6,215 nucleotides of DNA, taken from contig JAQVBP010000004.1 of NCBI GenBank assembly GCA_028690255.1, positions 23,840 through 30,054 on the forward strand, in the 5' to 3' direction. The stretch comes from Methanosarcinaceae archaeon. GTDB taxonomy: Archaea; Halobacteriota; Methanosarcinia; Methanosarcinales; Methanosarcinaceae. The notes below the pieces were generated by a model. The model ran no database searches, was not told the DNA's origin, and saw nothing but the letters and a program-made list of their open reading frames with translations. A program made the translations under genes and the position numbers. Shown piece by piece: positions 1-5,174 of this stretch (within the stretch, counting starts at the first letter, position 1; the number at the start of each line of letters is the position of its first letter).

Positions 1-30
1 ACTAAACTTAATCGGAACTACTGATAAAAG

Positions 31-38
31 AAATATAT
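31..38 (+). promoter_or_regulatory. TATA-like box upstream of the DUF2683 gene
   Basis: An AAATATAT stretch is centred about 39 bases before the ATG at 74 and 30 before the GTG at 65. An archaeal TATA box sits about 26 bases before the transcription start, which would put the start near 60-65 and make the message nearly leaderless. That fits the lack of any GGAGG-like site before the gene. The surroundings are AT-rich, so a chance match is possible. Confidence 0.4.
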
Positions 39-73
39 TAATATGATGTTAACATTATGTTAATGTGGTATAT

Positions 74-322
74 ATGGTTAAGGCAATCATAAATATAGAG
101 GACCATACAAACAGAGTTCTGAATGTCGTCAAGGCTAAATATGGCCTGAAAGACAAGAGTTCCGCTATTGACCTTATGGCAAAACAATATGAAGAGGAAA
201 TACTCGAACCGGAACTAAAACCGGAATATGTTGATAAAGCCAGGAAAATAATGAAACAGAAGCCTATTGATGTGGGTACTACTGAAAACTTAGGGGATAT
301 TCCCCCTGCCAATCAGAAATAA
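74..322 (+). CDS. DUF2683-family small protein, ribbon-helix-helix antitoxin-like
   Basis: An 82-residue protein beginning MVKAIINIEDH. The reading frame also allows a GTG start at 65, but I prefer the ATG at 74 because archaeal members of this family, as I remember them, begin MVKAIINI. What is visible: a short basic N-terminal strand (residues 2-7), a helix (about 8-22), a KDK turn, then a second helix (about 27-42). This is the strand-helix-helix plan of MetJ/Arc-type DNA-binding proteins and many type II antitoxins. A charged tail (ELKPEYVDKARKIMKQKP) follows and could be a toxin-binding extension. Family members are small archaeal proteins of unproven function; antitoxin-like autoregulation is my inference. 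No RelE/ParE-type toxin follows: only 89 bases separate it from the decarboxylase start. A partner could lie upstream, outside the window. There is no Shine-Dalgarno site. Confidence 0.75.
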   Translation: MVKAIINIEDHTNRVLNVVKAKYGLKDKSSAIDLMAKQYEEEILEPELKPEYVDKARKIMKQKPIDVGTTENLGDIPPANQK

Positions 323-411
323 GCCCTAAAATCTTAATATTATGATGGCTATTGAATTCCCAGAACCGGTATCCGTATAATTCAAATTACAGAATAATAA
401 AGGTTAGAATA

Positions 412-1674
412 ATGGTTTCAAAAGAACTCCCGTTCACAAAGGAAGAAATTCTTAAAATAATGGAAAAATATCCCACTCCCTTTCATATCTACGATGAAAA
501 GGCCATCAGGGAAAACGCGCGGCGGCTGAAGAAGGCTTTCGAAGACCTTCCCGGCTTCAAGGAATTTTTTGCCGTAAAGGCCCTCCCGAACCCCTATATC
601 CTGAAACTCCTCAAGGAAGAGGGCTTCGGGGCCGATTGCAGTTCCCTGCCCGAGCTTATCCTTGCGGAAAAGGCCGGGATAACAGGGGAGGATATCATGT
701 TCAGCTCAAACGATACGCCTGCGGAAGAGTTTGTGAAGGCAAAGGAGCTTGGGGCCTACATCAACCTGGACGATATCAGCCACATCGAATATCTCGAAAA
801 ACACGCAGGGCTTCCGGAAATCGTCTGCTTCAGGTACAACCCGGGGCCCCTTAAGGAAGGAAACGCTATTATCGGAACTCCGGAGGAGGCCAAATACGGC
901 TTTACCCGGGAGCAGCTCTTCGAAGGGTACAGGATTCTGAAGGAAAAAGGCGTAAAACGTTTCGGGATGCACACGATGGTTGCCTCGAACGAGCTTGACC
1001 CGAAATACTTCGTGGAAACCGCAAGGCTTCTTTTCGAGCTGATCGTGGAGATTTCAAAAGAGGTAGGCATAAAGTTCGATTTCGTTAACCTCGGCGGGGG
1101 AATAGGGATTCCCTACAGGCCCGAGCAGGAAGCTGTCCCCTACGACGTTATCGTAAAAGGCGCAAAAGCGGCCTACGACGAAACAATCGGAGCAAGCGGA
1201 CTCGACAGGGTTTCCGTATTTCTGGAATGCGGGAGAGTCATTACCGGCCCCTACGGTTACCTGATATCTCAGGTCCGGCACCTCAAACATACCTACAAAG
1301 ATTATGTGGGCCTGGACTCCTGCATGGCAAACCTTATGCGGCCGGGCCTTTACGGGGCCTACCACCACATAACGGTCCTCGGGAAGGAAAAAGAAGCTCT
1401 CGACCATACCTACGACGTAACGGGGTCCCTCTGCGAAAACAACGACAAGTTCGCAATCAACAGAGAGCTTCCGGAAATAGAGGTAGGGGACCTGCTTGCA
1501 ATCCACGACTCCGGGGCCCACGGGCACGCCATGGGCTTTAACTACAACGGAAAACTCCGCTCGGCCGAACTTCTGCTCCGGGAGGATGGAAGTGTTGTTA
1601 TGATCAGGAGAGCCGAAACCATCGAGGACTATTTTGCGACCCTGGATTTTGAAGGGTTGAAGGAATTTGAGTAA
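412..1674 (+). CDS. lysA: Diaminopimelate decarboxylase-like PLP enzyme (fold type III)
   Basis: A 420-residue enzyme of normal length for the family. The family decarboxylates meso-diaminopimelate to lysine, the last step of lysine synthesis, in the cytoplasm with pyridoxal phosphate. Landmarks: the PLP lysine K56 in FFAVKALPNP; KYGF at 161-164; the glycine-rich phosphate loop NLGGGIGI at 226-233; ECGR at 272-275 in place of EPGR; the diaminopimelate-type MRPGLYGAYH at 310-319; GSLCENND with C341 as the expected catalytic cysteine of the partner subunit; and GAHGHAMGFNYNG near 368-380. The usual HxHIGS stretch reads GMHTMVAS (185-192), so this is a divergent clade that I recall mainly from anaerobic bacteria. 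Substrate is therefore probable, not proven. I chose the ATG at 412 because AGGT at 401-404 lies 7 bases before it; an in-frame TTG at 352 would add 20 residues with no family resemblance. Its last two codons and stop form the first unit of a 9-bp tandem array. Confidence 0.88.
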   Translation: MVSKELPFTKEEILKIMEKYPTPFHIYDEKAIRENARRLKKAFEDLPGFKEFFAVKALPNPYILKLLKEEGFGADCSSLPELILAEKAGITGEDIMFSSNDTPAEEFVKAKELGAYINLDDISHIEYLEKHAGLPEIVCFRYNPGPLKEGNAIIGTPEEAKYGFTREQLFEGYRILKEKGVKRFGMHTMVASNELDPKYFVETARLLFELIVEISKEVGIKFDFVNLGGGIGIPYRPEQEAVPYDVIVKGAKAAYDETIGASGLDRVSVFLECGRVITGPYGYLISQVRHLKHTYKDYVGLDSCMANLMRPGLYGAYHHITVLGKEKEALDHTYDVTGSLCENNDKFAINRELPEIEVGDLLAIHDSGAHGHAMGFNYNGKLRSAELLLREDGSVVMIRRAETIEDYFATLDFEGLKEFE

Positions 1675-1795
1675 TTTGAGTAATTTGAGTAATTTGAGTA
1701 ATTTGAGTAATTTGAGTAATTTGAGTAATTTGAGTAATTTGAGTAATTTGAGTAATTTGAGTAATTTGAGTAATTTGAGTAATTTGAGTAATTTG
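1664..1795. repeat. 9-bp tandem array, AATTTGAGT x 14.7
   Basis: Fourteen identical full copies of AATTTGAGT run from 1664 to 1789, followed by a six-base partial copy, with no mismatch. In the phase of the preceding gene the unit reads TTT GAG TAA: Phe, Glu, stop. The array thus begins inside the decarboxylase gene and carries a stop codon in every unit in that frame. Because 9 is a multiple of 3, the other + frames and the minus frames stay open, giving spurious SNL, LLK or NYS repeat proteins. Perfect identity implies recent expansion by slippage or active homogenisation. The array ends exactly at the 3' end of the group II intron fragment. Confidence 0.98.
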
Positions 1796-1869
1796 TCGGG
1801 TAAGTCGGGAGGATTACTCCTCCTTTCTCCCCTAAGAACCGTACTTGAAAATACCTCTTCATACGGCTC
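1795..1869 (-). mobile_element. Group II intron 3' end: domains V and VI
   Basis: Read on the minus strand. Domain V is 34 nt (1869 down to 1836), beginning GAGCCGTATG and ending GTACGGTTC. It folds as an 8-bp lower stem with the AGC catalytic triad at its positions 2-4, a two-base AG bulge, a 6-bp upper stem and a four-base loop (GGUA rather than the usual GNRA). A TTA linker (1835-1833) leads to domain VI: GGG pairs with CCC (1832-1830 with 1800-1798), a single A at 1801 bulges out, GAG pairs with CUU, then an internal loop and a 6-bp stem (1823-1818 with 1813-1808) capped by GUAA. The bulged A lies 7 nt from the terminal GAC, the standard branch-point position, so the intron 3' splice site falls between 1795 and 1794. 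No reverse transcriptase reading frame is present. Group II introns, including ORF-less ones, are known in Methanosarcina. Whether this copy can splice is unknown. Confidence 0.88.
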
Positions 1870-2110
1870 AAGCATTTTCTAACCCTTTATATAGGGCATC
1901 AGTTATTTTGCATAACTTATTTTTGTGATTCCGGATAACAGCCCATTAATACAGATTGACATTCGCTTTTTACTGACACCTTTACCCTCTCTATGCATTG
2001 TACACCCTTGCGGATTTACCCCATTAAGGAATGGCTGAGAAATAACTTCACATTTTCAGTTTGGGCATTGCTTCATACTTATACATGTTGTGTTTTTGTG
2101 TGAGGAGGTG
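1870..2110 (-). other. Possible interior of the group II intron (domains I-IV), unassigned
   Basis: This gene-free stretch lies directly 5' of domain V on the minus strand, where domains I-IV of an intron would be. Two small hairpins are visible: CCCT/AGGG (1883-1886 with 1893-1896, 6-nt loop), which could be a shrunken domain IV without an ORF, and AGTTAT/ATAACT (1901-1906 with 1912-1917, 5-nt loop). I could not recognise a GUGYG 5' end, exon-binding sites or a clear domain I. It could equally be ordinary intergenic DNA next to a truncated intron tail. No protein-coding frame of note is seen here on either strand. Confidence 0.3.
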
Positions 2111-2116
2111 TTTGGT

Positions 2117-2308
2117 TTGAGTATTCAAAAACCACGGAACACACGGAACACACGGAACAAAAGAAAGGCCGGGAGATGGTAATTAAGGTTGCTCTGGCGT
2201 TTTGTTCACAATGGGTTTTTGAATCGGATTATTTTAAGTTCCGGCGTACTCACCGGCCGTCAGGCCGGTTTCCGTGTCTCTTCGTGCTTTTCCGTTATTA
2301 AAGAATAG
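2117..2308 (+). CDS. Doubtful 63-codon ORF made largely of repeat sequence
   Basis: An open frame from a TTG at 2117 to TAG at 2306-2308 follows a strong GGAGGTG site (2104-2110) with a 6-base spacer, which is why I record it. The product would begin MSIQKPRNTRNTRNKKK, with RNT repeats coming straight from the CACGGAACA repeat units, then a short hydrophobic patch (VIKVALAFCSQWVL) and no recognisable domain. The frame also runs through the 2252-2269 hairpin and the inverted repeat arm. Composition from non-coding repeats and the rare start make a chance ORF the likelier reading. I know of no family it belongs to. Confidence 0.15.
2133..2159. repeat. CACGGAACA x 3, left arm of a repeat-rich island
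   Basis: Three perfect tandem copies of the 9-mer CACGGAACA (2133-2141, 2142-2150, 2151-2159), preceded by AAAAAC. Similar (A)CACGGAA clusters are, as I recall, scattered between genes in Methanosarcina genomes. A degenerate inverted version lies about 110 bases downstream at 2270-2296. Confidence 0.9.
2252..2269. repeat. Perfect GC-rich hairpin ACCGGCC-GTCA-GGCCGGT
   Basis: A 7-bp perfect stem (2252-2258 with 2263-2269) closes a 4-base loop. It stands out in an AT-rich gap and abuts the inverted repeat arm that starts at 2270. No T-run follows on either side, so it does not look like a conventional terminator; it more likely belongs to the repeat island. Confidence 0.75.
2270..2296. repeat. 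Inverted, degenerate counterpart of the CACGGAACA repeats
   Basis: Read on the minus strand, this stretch is AACGGAAAA, GCACGAAGA, GACACGGAA: three degenerate units with the same 9-base period as the cluster at 2133-2159 but in the opposite orientation. TTCCGTGT at 2270-2277 is the exact complement of ACACGGAA found twice in the left arm (2141-2148 and 2150-2157), so the two arms could pair in RNA or single-stranded DNA. Confidence 0.6.
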
Positions 2309-2370
2309 CAAACAAAATAATGACACTATATGTGATTCATTCCTAAATTGCTATCGTTTAATTTGGAAAT

Positions 2371-2380
2371 ATTTATAAGT
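2371..2380 (+). promoter_or_regulatory. TATA-like box of the LVIVD-protein gene
   Basis: ATTTATAAGT, preceded by a purine-rich TGGAAAT that could serve as a BRE, lies about 85 bases before the GTG at 2459. The expected transcription start near 2400 gives a leader of roughly 55-60 bases holding the ribosome binding site. The match to the archaeal TTTATATA consensus is good. Confidence 0.55.
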
Positions 2381-2444
2381 GTTTTTGATTAACTGAGAAT
2401 AATTTTGTCGTTATTATTGTCTTATTTTAGCCGTAAATTTCTTT

Positions 2445-2450
2445 GGAGGA
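2445..2450 (+). promoter_or_regulatory. Ribosome binding site GGAGGA fixing the GTG start at 2459
   Basis: GGAGGA ends 8 bases before the GTG at 2459 and is the only strong Shine-Dalgarno match nearby. It settles the start in favour of GTG 2459 over an in-frame TTG at 2405, which lacks a site and would put 18 extra residues before the signal peptide. Confidence 0.75.
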
Positions 2451-2458
2451 TTGTAAAC

Positions 2459-4522
2459 GTGCTCAAAATAAATCATAAACAAATATTCTTTATTATTTTT
2501 TTTGTGCTTGCAGGCATCAATATCGTTGGTGCAGAGGATTTTGAAATAAATTATGAAGGTCATCTTGGTGGTTCTATCGGAAACATTTTAGTTCAGGGGA
2601 ATTGTGCTTATATAAGCCAGGGTCAAGATTTTGTACTCCTTGATATCAGCAATGCAGATGAAGTCCTGGAACTCGGGAGATTGCACACCACAGGTTACAT
2701 AAACGAAATATGTATTTTGGAGAACCTGGCGTATCTGATAACTGACTGCCAATTTTTAATTCTTGACATCAGTAACGTTTCTGCTCCTACCGTAGTGGGA
2801 CAATACGAGTCTTATGATTTACTCAGTTTTCAAATTCTGGAAAAACAGGCCTATATATTGAGCCATATGGGAGGATGCATTGAAATTATAAATATCAGTG
2901 ACTCTGCAAATCCCACGTTAATCGGAACCTATCAGATTATGATGGATATTGCAACAAATGTTTATATTTCAGGAAATCAGTTATACTTATCAACCTGGGG
3001 GGGCATTGAAATTATCGATGTCAGCAACCCTTCCCTTCCTGAACATCTGGGGTCATATTACACGAACAGTGATGCGATGTGTGCATGCGTTTCAGGCGAT
3101 AGGGCTTATGTGTGTGACGCGATCAACACTTTTTACGTACTCAATGTCAGCGACCCGACAGTGCCAACCCTGATAACAAAAATCCAATTAAAGCTATCAT
3201 ATACGTATAGTTCCCGTGCTATTTCTCTATCCGGAGATACGGCATATATTGCAAATGGTAACAGCGGGCTTGTAACTATTGATCTCAGGGAGCCGGAATC
3301 TCTTTCTTTTATGCAGTACTCTACTTATTGTGCACTGGATGTTTGTATTTCAGAAAATAGGGCATATCTGGCTGATATATCCGGTCTTCAGATTTTTGAT
3401 ATAAGTAACCCCCTGATTCCTGCATTCATAGGCAGATATGATACTGTATTGAAAGTAGAAGCAGTACATGGTTCGGGGGATCTGGTATATGCTGGCGGAG
3501 AGGGTGGATTTTCAATTATTGATGTCAGCAATCCAAAACTTCCAAAACTAAGAGGTAAATGTGCCATTAATGAGTGGGCAGTTGGAGTTTTTGTTTCCGG
3601 AACCAGAGCCTATGTAAATAGTTATAGGCTTGGGAAAATCAATCTTGAGATTATCAATGTAAGCGACCCGACAGCTCCTTTATTAACCGGAAAATATGGG
3701 TTAGTGGAAGGAACCGGTGTTTATGTTTCGGAAGATATGGCATATGTGGCTGGGGGAAGGAGTGGGCTTGTAATCTTAAATGTCAGTAATGAGAAAGCCC
3801 CTGAATTTCTAAGTAGCTGTGCAACTTCAGACGGTTTTACTTCAGGGTATGCAAACAGTGTTTATATTGATGGGCCTCTGGCATATGTTACAGATATATA
3901 TAGCGGACTTGCTATCATAAATATCAGTTCCCCTTCATCCCCCAGAATAACAGGAAAATATTACATTGAAAACGAAGAATTCAAAGATGTTTTTGTTTCG
4001 GAGGGGCTGGCTTATGTGGCGGTTTCTAAAAAATATTTCGGTAATCGGAACGGGCTTTTAATCATTAATGTCAGTGACTCTGCAAATCCCTCAATATTGA
4101 GCAGGTATGATACGAAAACAGGTGCAAAAAATATTTGTGTGTCGGAAGACCTGGCATACTTATGTGCAGGTTCACTCCTGGTTTTTAATGTCAGTGACCC
4201 GGCAGTTCCTGTATTAATTAAAGAGTGTAGCACCGGGCCGGATGAATATTTGGAGGATGTTTATGTTTATGGAAATTCCGTATATCTGGGCACTTCCCGG
4301 GGAATTTCCGTGTTAAAAACAAATATGCAAGTTTTTGACAATACCTCCGAAGACTGGAATCCCTGGAATAATCCGGATTCAGAAGGAGGTGAAGCCATAA
4401 AAAGCTCTGAACTTCAAGAAGCCATTTACTGCTGGTTAAATGATAAACCTGCACCGGAAACCGGAGATGAAATGGATGTTGCAAAATTACAGGAATTGAT
4501 CTACGCATGGCTCAGTAATTAA
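2459..4522 (+). CDS. Secreted LVIVD beta-propeller repeat protein with paired-helix C-terminal tail
   Basis: A 687-residue protein. Residues 1-25 form a signal peptide: KINHK, then a hydrophobic core (IFFIIFFVLAG), then a VGA cleavage site before EDFE; no lipobox. The body (about 35-625) is a series of about 14 units of 39-49 residues. Each has a hydrophobic YV/YI strand, then an LVIVD-type strand ending D/N-[IV]-S-[ND]-P; signature strands start near 58, 99, 141, 183, 225, 271, 310, 351, 396, 437, 484, 533, 573 and a worn one at 616. LVIVD repeats form propeller blades, so two seven-bladed propellers are plausible. A Trp/Asn-rich linker (626-644) leads to two matching helices, SSELQEAIYCWLND (649-662) and VAKLQELIYAWLSN (674-687), resembling a dockerin-like pair without calcium loops. 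Surface binding or adhesion is inferred; no catalytic motif is seen. There is no C-terminal membrane anchor. The gene is AT-richer than the decarboxylase. A 20-base identity between 2895-2914 and 4071-4090 (SDSANP units) shows internal duplication. Confidence 0.9.
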   Translation: MLKINHKQIFFIIFFVLAGINIVGAEDFEINYEGHLGGSIGNILVQGNCAYISQGQDFVLLDISNADEVLELGRLHTTGYINEICILENLAYLITDCQFLILDISNVSAPTVVGQYESYDLLSFQILEKQAYILSHMGGCIEIINISDSANPTLIGTYQIMMDIATNVYISGNQLYLSTWGGIEIIDVSNPSLPEHLGSYYTNSDAMCACVSGDRAYVCDAINTFYVLNVSDPTVPTLITKIQLKLSYTYSSRAISLSGDTAYIANGNSGLVTIDLREPESLSFMQYSTYCALDVCISENRAYLADISGLQIFDISNPLIPAFIGRYDTVLKVEAVHGSGDLVYAGGEGGFSIIDVSNPKLPKLRGKCAINEWAVGVFVSGTRAYVNSYRLGKINLEIINVSDPTAPLLTGKYGLVEGTGVYVSEDMAYVAGGRSGLVILNVSNEKAPEFLSSCATSDGFTSGYANSVYIDGPLAYVTDIYSGLAIINISSPSSPRITGKYYIENEEFKDVFVSEGLAYVAVSKKYFGNRNGLLIINVSDSANPSILSRYDTKTGAKNICVSEDLAYLCAGSLLVFNVSDPAVPVLIKECSTGPDEYLEDVYVYGNSVYLGTSRGISVLKTNMQVFDNTSEDWNPWNNPDSEGGEAIKSSELQEAIYCWLNDKPAPETGDEMDVAKLQELIYAWLSN

Positions 4523-4574
4523 GGATTATTCAAATTCCTAAGCCGAATTCCCTTAATCTAAAACCAGAGTTTTT
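4518..4574 (+). terminator. Probable terminator of the LVIVD-protein gene
   Basis: ATTAAGG (4518-4524, overlapping the stop codon) can pair with CCTTAAT (4551-4557), and inside it AATTC (4533-4537) with GAATT (4545-4549) around a 7-base loop; the two stems are separated by an uneven internal loop. A run of five T (4570-4574) follows 12 bases later. A second T-rich tract (4656-4660 and 4663-4668) lies further on and may back it up, since archaeal termination depends mainly on T-runs. Confidence 0.45.
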
Positions 4575-4686
4575 AAAAAAGGATAGTTGGTTTCAAGGAT
4601 GTGATTACTTATTTAATGTTTGCTCATACAAAGCAAAATCACGAAAAGCCATCTCTTTTTCCTTTTTTGCTGGAAATTTTCGGATG

Positions 4687-4697
4687 ATTTAAATTTA
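4687..4697 (+). promoter_or_regulatory. TATA-like box of the CMD-family gene
   Basis: ATTTAAATTTA lies about 95 bases before the ATG at 4786. The predicted start near 4720 leaves a leader of about 65 bases. The rest of the 4523-4785 gap contains the terminator region and no other feature I can support. Confidence 0.4.
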
Positions 4698-4785
4698 TTC
4701 ATGTGTTACCTTAAACTTACTGAAAATTCAAATATCAAAAGTAAACGTGAAAATTTCAGAGTTTATAGATACCGGAGATGACAGA

Positions 4786-5085
4786 ATGTCAGAAGATCCC
4801 CTGCAGATTATTAATAATACGGACCCCGAATTTTTCAACCTTCTTGAAAACACTCGTGAAATGGCGCTTGCAGAAGGCAGTATCCCCCTGAAATATAAGT
4901 ACCTCATTGCGATGGCACTGGACGCATCTAAAGGGGCAACGAATGGAGTAATGGTCCTTGCAATGCAGGCCATGCAGGAAGGAGCCACGAAAGAGGAGGT
5001 AATGGAAGCTATTAAGATAACCCAGTACATTTGCGGGGTGGGAAGTGTTTACACGGCTGCAAACGCTTTAAAAGATATATTATAA
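4786..5085 (+). CDS. Carboxymuconolactone decarboxylase / AhpD-fold protein, non-redox type
   Basis: A 99-residue all-helical protein of the CMD family (YurZ/COG0599-like), usually an oligomer in the cytoplasm. The core LIAMALDASKGATNGVMVLAMQAMQEGATKEEVMEAIKI (about 40-78) matches the family's central helices and the GAT.EE..EA signature, followed by the conserved GVGSVYTAANAL near 84-95. In AhpD and gamma-CMD enzymes the central helix carries CxxC plus a histidine; here that place reads KGATNG, and the only cysteine is C83. Peroxidase or disulfide reductase chemistry is therefore unlikely, and the function is unknown. I chose the ATG at 4786 because GGAG (4774-4777, within GGAGATGA) sits 8 bases before it; an in-frame GTG at 4747 would add 13 residues without a ribosome site. 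It has its own upstream promoter-like element and is followed by a separate promoter region, so it is probably monocistronic. Confidence 0.82.
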   Translation: MSEDPLQIINNTDPEFFNLLENTREMALAEGSIPLKYKYLIAMALDASKGATNGVMVLAMQAMQEGATKEEVMEAIKITQYICGVGSVYTAANALKDIL

Positions 5086-5087
5086 GA

Positions 5088-5101
5088 TGTATTAATATAC
5101 A
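5088..5101. promoter_or_regulatory. Operator-like palindrome TGTATTAATATACA
   Basis: A perfect 5-bp inverted repeat (TGTAT / ATACA) around TAAT begins 3 bases after the CMD stop codon and ends 2 bases before the TATA-like box of the HEAT gene. A regulator bound here would touch the BRE/TATA region. It is short and AT-rich, so chance cannot be excluded, and it could instead form a weak hairpin after the CMD gene. Confidence 0.35.
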
Positions 5102-5103
5102 AC

Positions 5104-5115
5104 TTTAAATATATA
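5104..5115 (+). promoter_or_regulatory. TATA-like box of the HEAT-repeat gene
   Basis: TTTAAATATATA is a strong archaeal TATA-box match about 65 bases before the TTG at 5175, predicting a transcription start near 5135-5140 and a leader of about 35-40 bases. A second AT-rich stretch at 5124-5137 is a weaker alternative. Confidence 0.55.
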
Positions 5116-5174
5116 CATATACCAATATTTATTAATAGATTCACGGATTTTCATATAAGTGTCGGGTGTTCAGG

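Noticed and set aside
342..380. 12-codon ORF (MMAIEFPEPVSV) between the first two genes, as a leader peptide
   Set aside because: No ribosome site, no run of a regulatory amino acid and no attenuator-like structure; too short to support.
1808..1826. Hairpin with following T's as a terminator of the decarboxylase gene
   Set aside because: The GGAGGA/TCCTCC stem is the tip of intron domain VI on the other strand, which explains it better; the T-run is only three bases. A secondary terminator role is not excluded.
1054..1875. Long minus-strand ORF (273 codons) rich in LLK repeats
   Set aside because: Its start lies just ahead of and inside the group II intron domain V, its middle is the translated 9-bp array, and the rest is antisense to the decarboxylase. 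It has no family resemblance.
1667..1882. Plus-strand ORF of SNL repeats
   Set aside because: It is a translation of the 9-bp array in a shifted frame, overlaps the real gene's end and starts with a TTG supplied by the repeat itself.
1883..1896. TTTATATA at 1887-1893 as a promoter
   Set aside because: Good TATA match but no gene lies at a fitting distance on either strand; it is the loop of a small hairpin next to the intron domain V.
1664..2160. CRISPR array
   Set aside because: Repeats are 9 bp, contiguous and lack unique spacers.
2405..2458. TTG 2405 as the start of the LVIVD protein
   Set aside because: No ribosome site, and it would bury the signal peptide 18 residues in; GTG 2459 has GGAGGA at proper distance.
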